Assembly (NCBI GenBank): GCA_964019655.1
Contig: CAXHTR010000006.1
Location: forward strand, 372,001-436,000
From: Perkinsela sp. pyNocScin1
Lineage: Eukaryota > Euglenozoa > Kinetoplastea > Prokinetoplastida > Perkinselidae
Direction of reading: 5' to 3'
Length of the DNA stretch: 64,000 nt
Both the position numbers and the translations under genes were made by a program. Of the stretch, positions 45,527-55,237 are shown in pieces. How positions within the stretch are numbered: the stretch's first letter is position 1; each line of letters opens with the position of its first letter. Under the pieces are notes generated by a model that saw nothing but the letters and a program-made list of their open reading frames with translations, searched no databases and had not been told where the DNA came from.

Positions 45527-46378
45527 TCAACTTACAGGCCTATGAATGACGACTAAGCCCTTGTTCGAGTCATCCATCGGTGCAAAGCTTACGTAATGAA
45601 CCATCAAAGATTCTGGGGCCTGCCGCATATCGAGCGTTCCCGAAAAATTGTTGCCGAATACATAAATATTCCGCGGGCGCCCAATATCTGGAACATTTGA
45701 AATGTCGAGGCTTCCATCGAATTGGTTATCATTGATGTTGAGTGCATGAAGGCTCGCTGGAAGGTTTCGTAATTGAATGCTACCCGAGAGCGCATTGCTG
45801 GCGATGTCCAGCGTCAGAAGGCTCGAATTGAGCTTTGTGAGATCGACAGACCCACTGAAATTATTCCCGAGGAGCTGAAGTTCCTCGAGAGTCATGGGTA
45901 AACGGGTCAGATCAATCCTGCCATCAAACCCACAATGGCAGATCCTGAAATTCACTAGGAAACGAGGTAAATTCGTCAGATCAACGCTTCCAGAGAATTG
46001 CATAGACCAAAGCTGCACGATGCGCATGTCCGCCGGCAAAGACGTGAAATCAAGAGTGCCAGTAAATTTAAGCCCACCCATGCTGATTTCTTCCATAGAC
46101 GGTGGAAGGTGGCAGAACGCAAAAGAGCCTTTGAGCTCTGCAGGCGTGATACCCCGGACTCCATGGTACCATTGTATCTGAAGAAGCTGTGCATCTTCAC
46201 TGAAGGAAAGTCCAGGCCACTCGCTCATCGGTCGGTACTCCTGATCATCTGTGCAGAAAAACGATCGGCTTTCTGGGGCGAAACCTTCGACAAGGAGCTC
46301 AAGGAGGGCCTGTGCAGGAATATTGGACCGATCGAACCTTCCGAGGGGAGAGTCAGCTGCAGTGAGATACAGAAGCAT
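45527..46378 (-). CDS. Family A small LRR protein (283 aa)
   Basis: MLLYLTAADSPLGRFD start with the ATG at 46376-46378. The cap is EWPGLSFSEDAQLLQIQWYHG. Seven regular repeats follow (LDFTSLP, VDLTNLP, IDLTRLP, VDLTKLN, IQLRNLP, LDISNVP). It ends with a hydrophobic-charged strand, YVSFAPMDDSNKGLVVIHRP. That ending is shared with the next gene (DSNKDLVVISRD) and with 42990 (EESSLTVIERE), which defines a subgroup. Confidence 0.82.
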   Translation of the reverse strand: MLLYLTAADSPLGRFDRSNIPAQALLELLVEGFAPESRSFFCTDDQEYRPMSEWPGLSFSEDAQLLQIQWYHGVRGITPAELKGSFAFCHLPPSMEEISMGGLKFTGTLDFTSLPADMRIVQLWSMQFSGSVDLTNLPRFLVNFRICHCGFDGRIDLTRLPMTLEELQLLGNNFSGSVDLTKLNSSLLTLDIASNALSGSIQLRNLPASLHALNINDNQFDGSLDISNVPDIGRPRNIYVFGNNFSGTLDMRQAPESLMVHYVSFAPMDDSNKGLVVIHRPVS

Positions 46379-46514
46379 CGAATTTGTAGATATAGAGAAA
46401 AATGCGCAAAATATGAGAGCATTCGCATGAATATTTCTTCTTCTGATCTATAGAAAGCCCAGAAAGTTGTGCTGAAAATCAATTGAAATAGCTCATGGCT
46501 CTACTGACCCACGA

Positions 46515-47354
46515 TTAATCTCTCGAAATAACCACCAAGTCTTTGTTTGAATCCTCATCTTCGTAGCTATAATAACTATGCACTGTAATCTCAAGCGTTT
46601 CCGGGACTTCCCGAAGGTCCAGAGTCCCTGAGAAAGCGTTCCGACATATATCGACATCTTCCAGTGTGGGGGGAACGTGTGCAAGATGAACTTCTCCACT
46701 GAATTGGTTTCCGTTGACCTGCACGCGCTTGAGCGTCGCAGGGATATTCTCCAGAACAAAACTTCCCGAGAGCGCATTGTTGTCGATGTATAGCTCCACA
46801 AGAGCCCCACTCAATCGCGTCAGATCAACGGTACCCTGAATGCGATTGCTTGAGAGCCGTAAGCTCTGCAGTTTCTCTGGAAGCCTTGTCAAATCAAGAC
46901 TTCCAGTCAGCTGGCAGGAGCGAACTTCGAGGTGCTCGAGATTTGATGGCAAAGCCGTGAGGTCAGCGCTGCCAGAAAATGGTGTTGCCCATATTTCTAC
47001 GCGGAGCATACTTTCTGGCAGCGCTGTAAAATAAAGAGATCCAGTGAATCCCATTCCGCCGAGTATGAGTTTATGGAGCGACTGTGGAAGGTATTTCGTG
47101 ACAAAGGATCCCTCGAAAAGTGAAACTTGCGCTGAAATACCGTACATCCAGCCGATCCCAATAACCAACCCAGATTCATCGAATCTAAGTCCTGGCCACT
47201 CGCTGATGGGTAAAAAATCATTTTCAAAGCGAAACAGTCTTTGGCTGGTTGGCTCAAATCCATCAACAAGCAGCTCGAGTAGATCTTGCTGGGGAATCTG
47301 TGATACATCGAATCTTCCGAGGCCAGGGTCAGCTGCAATGGGGAAGAGGAGCAT
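46515..47354 (-). CDS. Family A small LRR protein (279 aa)
   Basis: MLLFPIAADPGLGRFD start at 47352-47354. Cap EWPGLRFDESGLVIGIGW. Seven repeats (LYFTALP, ADLTALP, LDLTRLP, VDLTRLS, FVLENIP, VHLAHVP, LDLREVP). Its C-terminal strand YYSYEDEDSNKDLVVISRD closely matches 45527. It lies 136 bases upstream of that gene, a direct tandem duplicate. Confidence 0.82.
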   Translation of the reverse strand: MLLFPIAADPGLGRFDVSQIPQQDLLELLVDGFEPTSQRLFRFENDFLPISEWPGLRFDESGLVIGIGWMYGISAQVSLFEGSFVTKYLPQSLHKLILGGMGFTGSLYFTALPESMLRVEIWATPFSGSADLTALPSNLEHLEVRSCQLTGSLDLTRLPEKLQSLRLSSNRIQGTVDLTRLSGALVELYIDNNALSGSFVLENIPATLKRVQVNGNQFSGEVHLAHVPPTLEDVDICRNAFSGTLDLREVPETLEITVHSYYSYEDEDSNKDLVVISRD

Positions 47355-47500
47355 GGTGAATGAATTTTCGTCGAATAGAAAGAAATTAAGAAAATAGAAC
47401 GTTTTCGGTTTCGATTAAGAAGAAAATGTACAGATTTATGCACAAGAAGCACAGAACTCGAACTTTACTCAATTGGGTCAGAAATTTACGCATAAGGCAT

Positions 47501-48838
47501 TTAATCAAGATTACGGAGGTGAAGAGGCATCGATAATTCCGTATCGCTTATTTCATCCTCCGATTCTGCGTCGTCCCACGCCGTTATCGATATTGCACCA
47601 ACATTCGACTTCTGCCGGCGCCCGTATGCCATAACAGCCTCCATGTGCACGCTGGTTCCTCGCAAGTCGACCTTCTCGAGATACGCGCACCACCCGATGG
47701 CAGCCATAATGCCGTCGTCGATAAGCGCACAGTTTGTCGCGATGACCTCTCGAATAGTATTCGAGTTTGCCAGAAGAATCGCTCGAAGCTGATCGGTTGT
47801 GATATCGGAGAGTGACACATCGAGCCATCGGAGGTTGGTGAACTTTGAGAGATGGAAAAATGTGCGCTCGCCGACGCTACTCCGGATGAGCTTGACGTGC
47901 TGTATTCGGCGCTGCACCGACGGGTTCTCAAAAAATTGGCAGACCCCTTCATCCCCTTGGAGTGGGTTTTCGACGGAAAAGCTGACAAGATTTGGGCACT
48001 GCACGAGTGCATTTGCGATTTCCGGTTTTATGATAGAAGAGAAATGGACATGCTGCAGTGTTTGTTTTCTCTCTCGGATAAATTCACAAATCGCTTGTGC
48101 CTCGCTGTCTGTCGTTCTACCGCTATTCGCGCCAATGTCAATGGCTCGGAGCTGTGGAAACTTTCGAAGTGTTTCGATGTGTTTTGAAGGACTTTCATCA
48201 TGCTCATAGCGAAGTATCTGTAGATTTGGCAGTGCGTTGAGGGCCAGTATGAGTTTTTCGGGGAGTCTGCCGCACTCCAGGCAAAGCACTCGAATGGAAG
48301 TACAACGGACAATGCGCTCCACGTCACTTTTTGACATAGTATCAGAAAAATAAATGTAGAGTTCCTCACACGGGTGCTTGAACAGATTTTCCAGAATGGA
48401 GAGGTTGTGGGCTTTGTAGAGGAATAGGCGCTCGATCTGCTGTGACGCATCGTCGATGAGGTCGCGGAGCTTTTTCTGCGGTAAGACGCGGACACTTTTG
48501 CTGCCGTCCTCGAGCTTGTGAAATTCTTCTTGGAAGGCTTCAGGGATGTCTCTGAGAGGCGAGCGGTGCACTTCGTCGTACATCTCGATGCCCCACGGGC
48601 AGAGCCACTTGACGTGCTGTGCAAAAGAAAAAATATCGAGAATGGAAGAAAAGGGGCAGGAAAAGTCGGAAATTTTCTTCCTTTTACGGAGGTCATCGGC
48701 GAGAAGGAGGCTTTCAGTCAAATGTCGCTTAATGCGATGGCTTCGGGTGACTTCCCGTTGAATAAGTGAATTCACGCAATATGCATATAGATCACTATGG
48801 TATACAGGGCCCTCGGTCTCTTTGGACTGATCTTGCAT
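47501..48838 (-). CDS. Family B LRR protein (445 aa)
   Basis: MQDQSKETEGP start; QREVTRSHRIKRHLTESLLLA (27-47), KWLCPWG (77-83), DEVHR. HPCEELYIYFS precedes the repeats, of which FTNLRWLDVSLSDITTDQLRAIL is typical. It ends RQKSNVGAISITAW, changing the usual RRxN-x-x-AI, with tail ESEDEISDTELSM and a short hydrophobic end. Undamaged. Confidence 0.8.
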   Translation of the reverse strand: MQDQSKETEGPVYHSDLYAYCVNSLIQREVTRSHRIKRHLTESLLLADDLRKRKKISDFSCPFSSILDIFSFAQHVKWLCPWGIEMYDEVHRSPLRDIPEAFQEEFHKLEDGSKSVRVLPQKKLRDLIDDASQQIERLFLYKAHNLSILENLFKHPCEELYIYFSDTMSKSDVERIVRCTSIRVLCLECGRLPEKLILALNALPNLQILRYEHDESPSKHIETLRKFPQLRAIDIGANSGRTTDSEAQAICEFIRERKQTLQHVHFSSIIKPEIANALVQCPNLVSFSVENPLQGDEGVCQFFENPSVQRRIQHVKLIRSSVGERTFFHLSKFTNLRWLDVSLSDITTDQLRAILLANSNTIREVIATNCALIDDGIMAAIGWCAYLEKVDLRGTSVHMEAVMAYGRRQKSNVGAISITAWDDAESEDEISDTELSMPLHLRNLD

Positions 48839-49169
48839 TTACGAGATAATATAAAGCGTATAAATATGTCAAAAGATGTTGCAATATACAGTTCTATCAA
48901 TCATAACATTTGTCATAAACCCCAAGCGAATATTGCAATTTCACCTCCTGTTTGACAGCAATTTACGTTGTGCTTATTGTACCGCTGCTTTCAGACATCG
49001 TCAATATTTCTTTCCCCAGTTGAACGAAGTTTGAAAATTTTTGAATGTTTTGAATGAAAACGTGGGATTTTTCTTTTGATCGTCACCATGAAAGAATAAT
49101 TGCGTTCGCAATAAAGAGCGAAATCAATCCCATTTCACAGAATGCCTCTTAATGGCGCTACAATTCACG
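48839..49169. other. Gap of 331 bases, nothing recognised
   Basis: AT-rich spacer between two family B genes. No box C/D pair, tRNA or fragment of the neighbouring gene families is seen. Confidence 0.5.
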
Positions 49170-50537
49170 CTATTCAAATTCTCCTTCCGTACTCTCTTCA
49201 ATACTCGAAACTAATGAAGAATCGTCTGTGTTCTGCTCCCTGCTATTTTCGAGTACAGGGCGTACATTCTGAACGAATTCTATAGCTTGCCAGTTCGGTC
49301 GCCTCTCTTCTCTGTACTTTGATACAGCTTCTGCGCTTACACCTGTATGCACCAGCTGCACGCGTTTCAGACCACTGCATATCGCGATAGCTTCCAAAAT
49401 TTCATCATAAACGTGCGGACAGCTCACAATGTTCAGTTCAATCAAATGAGCCTTGTTAGCCTTAATAATCGGTATGAAATCGTCTTCCGTAGCTTCATTG
49501 TCGCTTTGAAAGTGGATCCATCGGAGGTTTGTGCACTCGCTTAGCAAATCGTAGACTTCAAATCCAAGAGCTGTGAAATTTATATGAATAGACTGAAGCG
49601 ATCGATGGATGTTCGGGCTGTCAAAAAGCTTCTCAACATCTTTATAGTCAACAATTTGTGCAGCTTCCAAAAAGATGCTTTTTACACCCGTACAACGGCC
49701 GAGTGCAATCGAGATCTCTGGAATAGGAACCCATGCCAAGTACAGGTGGTGAACTCTTTCGTGCATGTCTTTCAAAAGACGCACGATTTTCCTCACTTGT
49801 CTGTCCGCATATCTGAGACCATTTTGTTGAATTGGAATAAGCGTTAGATTGGGAAAATCCCTGATCCTTGTAATAGGGGCAGTACCTTCGTAGTCATGAC
49901 AATAATAGAGCTTTTCGAGATGAGGAAGCTTCTGGAACTCCCTGATGTGTTTCAAAGATACTTTACTGCACCCGATATTGATATTTCGAAGTGTGGTGCA
50001 TCGAGTGATGTTCTCAATATCAGAAAGAGAAAGCGTATAGAAGAATTTTGTGTGAAGCTCCTCGAATGGATGATAACGCAGAAGCTGGAAAGACTTCGGA
50101 TCATAGTCATCACCGATTAAAATTCGATCCAAGAGCGGGTCGTATTCTTTAAGAATTTCAATGAATTCATGTCTTTTCAAAAAATTTTCATCCATAATCT
50201 CTTTCCGCTTAATGGCAAAATACTTATCTCTGACCTCTTTCGGCAATTCAAAGCCCGGTGGTCGATTCGTTTCATCAACAAGCTCTTTTCCCCAAGGACA
50301 AAGCCAGTTCATTTTCTGCTGAAACTTGCACAAGTTAATGATCAATTTTCCTGATAATGCATTGTCATTTTGAGCTGATCTTGACTCAACTTGAGACGCA
50401 AGGAGTAAGCTTTCGACGACGACGGGCTGAGCTCGATGGCTTCGAAGAAGCTCGCGCTTCATGATTCGGGCAACTTTGTCTTCGAAAGTATCTTCTTTTT
50501 TCATCATCGTGGAAACAAAATCGGAGAAACTCATCAT
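49170..50537 (-). CDS. Family B LRR protein (455 aa), DETNRPPG subgroup
   Basis: MMSFSDFVST start from tandem ATGs at 50532-50537. KRELLRSHRAQPVVVESLLLA (27-47), NWLCPWG (77-83) and DETNRPPG. HPFEELHTKFFYTL marks the start of the repeats. CTNLRWIHFQSDNEATEDDF is a divergent repeat. It ends RRPNWQAIEFV and an acidic tail (DDSSLVSSIEESTEGEFE). This subgroup continues rightward to the gene at 59445. Confidence 0.8.
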   Translation of the reverse strand: MMSFSDFVSTMMKKEDTFEDKVARIMKRELLRSHRAQPVVVESLLLASQVESRSAQNDNALSGKLIINLCKFQQKMNWLCPWGKELVDETNRPPGFELPKEVRDKYFAIKRKEIMDENFLKRHEFIEILKEYDPLLDRILIGDDYDPKSFQLLRYHPFEELHTKFFYTLSLSDIENITRCTTLRNINIGCSKVSLKHIREFQKLPHLEKLYYCHDYEGTAPITRIRDFPNLTLIPIQQNGLRYADRQVRKIVRLLKDMHERVHHLYLAWVPIPEISIALGRCTGVKSIFLEAAQIVDYKDVEKLFDSPNIHRSLQSIHINFTALGFEVYDLLSECTNLRWIHFQSDNEATEDDFIPIIKANKAHLIELNIVSCPHVYDEILEAIAICSGLKRVQLVHTGVSAEAVSKYREERRPNWQAIEFVQNVRPVLENSREQNTDDSSLVSSIEESTEGEFE

Positions 50538-50915
50538 TATCTTTTAAAAGATCAGTCAAGAACACGTATTGTTTCTCTGATTGTCATGTATACAGACTCT
50601 CTTTTTGTACACAAAGATTGCACACTGTAAAGGAAGAGAAACTGAACTATATTTTTTTATTTATTTTATCAATTTTTTATTTATTTTTTTATCAATCAAC
50701 AACATTCAACACTTCTTACCAGCTTCTACGCATAAAGCTTTGGCCTGTAACCTATATGAAAATCTCTCGAAAGCATATATTTTACCTGATTTCTGGTTTT
50801 ATTGATTCTCTTCTGGTGGAGCACATTCAAAGAACATTAATGCCCTTATGAGACTTCTGATCAGTATAAACTGTCGTATACTGTACTCAGTATAAACTTC
50901 GTCGTACAGATGTAC
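50538..50915. other. AT-rich gap of 378 bases with TTATTTATTTTATCAA repeats
   Basis: Around 50655-50700, two imperfect copies of TTATTTATTTTATCAA lie in a long A/T run, which could be a 3' UTR or poly(A)-region element of the upstream gene. No gene is seen. Confidence 0.4.
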
Positions 50916-52196
50916 TTACGGTATATCTGGTGTAGAATAGCGATCGTGAAAGACTAAAACCTGCCATATTGGCTTTCGCTCTACCTCATATCGTCTAATA
51001 GTATCTGCTGTCACTCCTGTCCACTTTAGTGTGACTTTCCGCAGACATCTGCATGACGCAATCGTGTCCAGAATTTCATTATGAACGCCATCGCAATATT
51101 CGAGCGCTAGCTCACAGAGGTGCGCCGCATTCGCTCGGATTATTGGGTCAACATCTTCTGTACATGGACTTGGATCACCGATTCGTAAACATCGAAGGTT
51201 TGTGAACTTGGCCATTAGCTCGTAGGAATCTTGGCTGATAAGCGTCAAGTGCACATAGATTGACGTAACTGACTGTTGCAGGAGTGGGCTTCCAAAAAGT
51301 GGCTCTGCATCTTCGTGATCGAAAGTTTCAGCAGTTTCTAAAAAAATGCGGTTCAGTTTCGTGCACTGCCCGAGCGCTTGCGTCAAACGGCGCTTTGGTA
51401 TGCATTCCATGCGAACATATCTGAGATTATCTTTTAAGTTGCTAATTATAGAAGTCAGCTCCTCCATTTCTTCGTCAGTGAATACCCAGTTGTTGTGTCT
51501 GATCTGCAAGAAATTGATTTTTGGAAAAAAGCGAAGTGTTTTGATTGGATCCATCCAATGGCGGCCATAGCCGTGACAGAGCTGTTCAAGATGGGGTAGA
51601 CTTTGGAAATCTGAAATATCTTCCAAACGAATGTGACTTCCCCCAAAGTTGGCGATTTTGAGCGTTTTGCACCGCACGATGTTTTGAATTAAATCACTCG
51701 AGATCATTCGAAAAAAATTTGTGTGAAGCTCTTCGCATGCATGAAGACGTAAGGCGGTGAGGAAGATCGGATGAAACATCTCAGCGAAGTAGATTCGGTC
51801 AAAGTGCTGATTTTTGTCCCAGAGTAGGAGGACAATTTGCTCAGGAGTGAGCATTTTTTCCCACCATATTTTTTCGCCACGAATATCACGGAGGGTATCA
51901 AAGAGTTCTTCTGGAATATCACACCCTGGTGGCCGATTGGTCTCATCGATGAGCTCCACACCCCATGGACACAACCACTTCATTCGCTGCTGGTATCGGC
52001 ACAGGTCGAGAATTATCTCGATTGTGAGGAAATTCGAAGTATATTGGAGTCCAAGCAGGAGGCTCTCAACGAGGACTGGGTTTGCACGATGGCTTCTAAG
52101 AAGCTCTCTTTTGGTGACGCGTAGTACTCTTTCTTCAAATGACCTTTGTTGCGAAGACTGTAGCAGGCCATTAGCGTATGTGGAACATCTTGGCAT
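50916..52196 (-). CDS. Family B LRR protein (426 aa), DETNRPPG subgroup
   Basis: MPRCSTYANG from the ATG at 52194-52196. KRELLRSHRANPVLVESLLLG (29-49), KWLCPWG (73-79), DETNRPPG. Repeats include FTNLRCLRIGDPSPCTEDVDPII. It ends RKPIWQVLVFHDRYSTPDIP with no acidic tail. It is closest to the gene at 53884, with which it shares ASCRCLRKVTL and the ERKPxWQ ending. Confidence 0.8.
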   Translation of the reverse strand: MPRCSTYANGLLQSSQQRSFEERVLRVTKRELLRSHRANPVLVESLLLGLQYTSNFLTIEIILDLCRYQQRMKWLCPWGVELIDETNRPPGCDIPEELFDTLRDIRGEKIWWEKMLTPEQIVLLLWDKNQHFDRIYFAEMFHPIFLTALRLHACEELHTNFFRMISSDLIQNIVRCKTLKIANFGGSHIRLEDISDFQSLPHLEQLCHGYGRHWMDPIKTLRFFPKINFLQIRHNNWVFTDEEMEELTSIISNLKDNLRYVRMECIPKRRLTQALGQCTKLNRIFLETAETFDHEDAEPLFGSPLLQQSVTSIYVHLTLISQDSYELMAKFTNLRCLRIGDPSPCTEDVDPIIRANAAHLCELALEYCDGVHNEILDTIASCRCLRKVTLKWTGVTADTIRRYEVERKPIWQVLVFHDRYSTPDIP

Positions 52197-52318
52197 GAAA
52201 AAAATCAAATGGTAAAAAAATGGATGAAGCTTTAGTTTGAGCGATCATCTCGGCAGATTCGAGCGATTTCTAATTTTGGAATAAGATCTGACAAGTCCCT
52301 GTCTGAAGACCAAAAATC

Positions 52319-53629
52319 CTATTCATCACTATTCGAATCACTTGAAGACTCGCTCGGCTCACTTTCATCATCTTTTGGAAAGATCTCAATAGCTTCAAAG
52401 TTTCGCCTTTTCTTGATTTGGTAGTTCAGAGCATCAGGATATTCAACCCCACTCCAATCGAGGTCTATCCACCGCACACATGTGCATTTTTCTAAAGCTG
52501 TCAGAATTTCGCTCGTGATGTGTGGGCATTGCCGCAGAGACACCTTTGCAATGTGCTGTGCGTTCTGCAAAAGCATAGCGCTTACATCATCGTTTCCTAT
52601 TTTTGTTCTATTCAGCCAGACCCATCGGAGCGCAGTGTATTTTCGTAGAAATCGAAAGTCTGTCATCTGCTCCATGCCGCTCAGATCGATGCACTGCACT
52701 GTCTTGTGCAGATGCGGACTCCACAGCAAGGGGTCAAGATTCGGAAAATCCTCAGAAAATGTCCCTCTGAGGTGAATCTGCACGGTGACAAGTCCTTCGC
52801 ACGTGGAAAGTGCCTCGGCTACTGCTACAGTAACGTTGAAAGAAAACATGACGTGTTGCAGCGACATTTTTCTTTCCTGGATATAATCGAGGAGCTTGTC
52901 CTCATCAAAACTCAGTGAATTATCGATGTATAGCGAAGTCAGATTTGGAAATGCCCTTTGCAGATTGATTTGTGCTTCCGCTGAAAAGCAGAATGTATTT
53001 TGCCATTGCTGCGAAAATGGACAGAGCATCTCAAGTTTCCCCAATCTCGAAAAACAGGGTAAAAATTTACTTGATACAGTGGAGCAGTCCATGGACAGAG
53101 CCCGAAGGTTCTCGCAAAGGGCGAGCGACATTTCTGTATCCCAGTCGAATTCTGGCGGATTCCACCAGAAATGCAGCTCCTCACACGGGTGCTTGGGAAT
53201 ATCATAGAGAAAGTACATGTTGTCGACCATACCGATGTAGATGCGATCCCACTGCTGCGACTCGTCATCCACGAGCTTTCCAAGCTGCTCATCATCGAGG
53301 ATCTCCTTCTCTCGCAGTCCATCATCCATGATATCATGCAATTCTCTGCGCAGCTCGAGCGGGACGCTACACGTGGGCGGTCGGCTAATCTCGTCGACGA
53401 ACTTAGGACCCCATGGGCAGAGCCATTTCATTCGCTGCGAGAACTGGCAGAGGTTTAGAATGAACTTCATAGTTATTGTCTCAGGACACTCCAAGCAATC
53501 GGATTGTATTTCAAGTGCCATAATGAGGCTCTCGATGAGAACTGGTTGTGCTCTATGCCTACGAGTGAGCTCGAGCTTGGTTGTCACAGAGTCGGGTTCG
53601 GAGGATATGTGGCTCTTGAGATCTCTCAT
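52319..53629 (-). CDS. Family B LRR protein (436 aa)
   Basis: The N-terminus is short, so the signature comes early: ELTRRHRAQPVLIESLIMALE (20-40) and KWLCPWG (68-74), with DEISRPP. A run MSLALCENLRALSMDC and the repeat YTALRWVWLNRTKIGNDDVSAML follow. It ends KKRRNFEAIEIF and a Ser/Asp tail (SEPSESSSDSNSDE). It shares the FLRKYTALRW wording with the gene at 55238, and these two form a subgroup alternating with the 50916/53884 pair. Confidence 0.8.
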   Translation of the reverse strand: MRDLKSHISSEPDSVTTKLELTRRHRAQPVLIESLIMALEIQSDCLECPETITMKFILNLCQFSQRMKWLCPWGPKFVDEISRPPTCSVPLELRRELHDIMDDGLREKEILDDEQLGKLVDDESQQWDRIYIGMVDNMYFLYDIPKHPCEELHFWWNPPEFDWDTEMSLALCENLRALSMDCSTVSSKFLPCFSRLGKLEMLCPFSQQWQNTFCFSAEAQINLQRAFPNLTSLYIDNSLSFDEDKLLDYIQERKMSLQHVMFSFNVTVAVAEALSTCEGLVTVQIHLRGTFSEDFPNLDPLLWSPHLHKTVQCIDLSGMEQMTDFRFLRKYTALRWVWLNRTKIGNDDVSAMLLQNAQHIAKVSLRQCPHITSEILTALEKCTCVRWIDLDWSGVEYPDALNYQIKKRRNFEAIEIFPKDDESEPSESSSDSNSDE

Positions 53630-53883
53630 TTGATAAAGAAAGATGGAGCGTTTAAAAAAAGAAGAGTCTATGAGAAGTCGAGCAGTGCATGATGTATGAT
53701 TTTTCGCCTATTCATCAATATAATCGGTCTGCTACGTAATGAATTAGACTCAATATCAGAAGATCACATCTCAGCTGTTTAAAACCCAATATGATCGTAA
53801 AGGAACCTTTTCATGACACAAAAAATGTTCAAAGATTCTTGCTCTATGATGGTATCTAAAAGATAACTTAACTTGAACATTTT

Positions 53884-55170
53884 TCATTGCACCCTTTGGG
53901 ATATACGATTAAATGGGTATTCATGAAAAGCCAGGGCTTGCCAACTTGGCTTGCGCTCCGCCTCATACTGCCGCATGGCCTCCGCTGTCACTGCTGTGTG
54001 CGTCAGCGTTACTTTTCTTAGACACCTGCAGGATGCAATGGCGTCCAGAACGTCATTTCCAATTTCCAAGCATCTCAGAAGTGAAACTTCACAGAGATGA
54101 TTTGCATTTGCTCGTATGATCGAATTGATCTCCCTTGCAGTGGCGGAGCCACCTTCGATGATTAGCCAACGCAAATTCGTACATTGTGCGAGTATCTCAG
54201 CATCCCCTGACCGCAAAGCGAAGAAAAAAATAGATTTGACTGATTTCTGTATGAGCGGACTTCCAAAAAGCTCTTCTATACCTTCGTGACTCGGTGCTGG
54301 TGGGGATCTGAAGTGAATGCTTTGCACATTCCTGCATTTGCCAAGAGCGGTAGAAAGCTCAGGGCTAAGCGTACATTCAAGCTTAAAGTGTTCAAGCGAT
54401 TCTCTGTGATCATCAACGAATGAAACGATTTTCTTCTGTGTTTTTTCAGGAAGTTGAAATTGAGTTCTGCACTGCTGAATTGGCAAAAGTGTATTCTTGG
54501 GTAATTGTCCCAGCATAAGCACTGGGTTCGCGGTTGTTTGCGCGTGGAAAAAGTAAAGCTTCTCTAGATTCGGTAAGATTTTGAACTCTTGAATGTTCTT
54601 CAAGTGCATCGAGCTGAACCCGAGGTGAATGGTCCGGAGGGTTGAGCATGCAGCGATCTGCTGTGTGTTTAGGCGATCTAGAGTGCCCTGGTAACATTGG
54701 ATATAGAGCTCCTCGCATGGGTGCCTTCGCAAGTACATGAAACAGTCGAGTGGAAACGATCTGAGGTATATGCGATCCCAGTTTTGTTTTTCGTCCATGA
54801 GTAGATTGGTGAGCTGCTTATTAGTTTTCATCCTCTCGTCCATTGTGTCAAGCAACTTGTCAAAAAGGTGATATGGCTTTTTACAGCCCGGCACTCGGTG
54901 AACCTCATCAAAGATTTCAGCGCCCCAGGGGCACAGCCATTTCATTTTTTGCTGGAACTGGCATAGATGAAGGGTGAGATCCATAGAAAGTATCCCCACA
55001 TTTTCTTTGGATCTTTCGTTCACGTGGGCAGCAAGCAGAAGATTTTTGACGAGTTCTGGCTGCGCTCGGTGGCTTCGGAGAAGCTCTCGTTTGATGATGT
55101 CAAATGGTGGTTCTGCCATCTGGGGGTCTGAGTGATTGACTGGGGTATGCGCTTTTTGTAAAGATTTCAT
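53884..55170 (-). CDS. Family B LRR protein (428 aa), DETNRPPG-related
   Basis: MKSLQKAHTPVN start; KRELLRSHRAQPELVKNLLLA (27-47), KWLCPWG (77-83), DEVHRVPG. HPCEELYIQCYQG leads into the repeats; CTNLRWLIIEGGSATAREINSII is typical. It ends ERKPSWQALAFHEYPF without an acidic tail. Undamaged; pairs with 50916 as described there. Confidence 0.8.
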   Translation of the reverse strand: MKSLQKAHTPVNHSDPQMAEPPFDIIKRELLRSHRAQPELVKNLLLAAHVNERSKENVGILSMDLTLHLCQFQQKMKWLCPWGAEIFDEVHRVPGCKKPYHLFDKLLDTMDERMKTNKQLTNLLMDEKQNWDRIYLRSFPLDCFMYLRRHPCEELYIQCYQGTLDRLNTQQIAACSTLRTIHLGFSSMHLKNIQEFKILPNLEKLYFFHAQTTANPVLMLGQLPKNTLLPIQQCRTQFQLPEKTQKKIVSFVDDHRESLEHFKLECTLSPELSTALGKCRNVQSIHFRSPPAPSHEGIEELFGSPLIQKSVKSIFFFALRSGDAEILAQCTNLRWLIIEGGSATAREINSIIRANANHLCEVSLLRCLEIGNDVLDAIASCRCLRKVTLTHTAVTAEAMRQYEAERKPSWQALAFHEYPFNRISQRVQ

Positions 55171-55237
55171 TTTCTACTAAGTTGTAAGTCAAATTACAAT
55201 TTATGTCCCCAAATGATAACTTACTCACTGTATGAAA

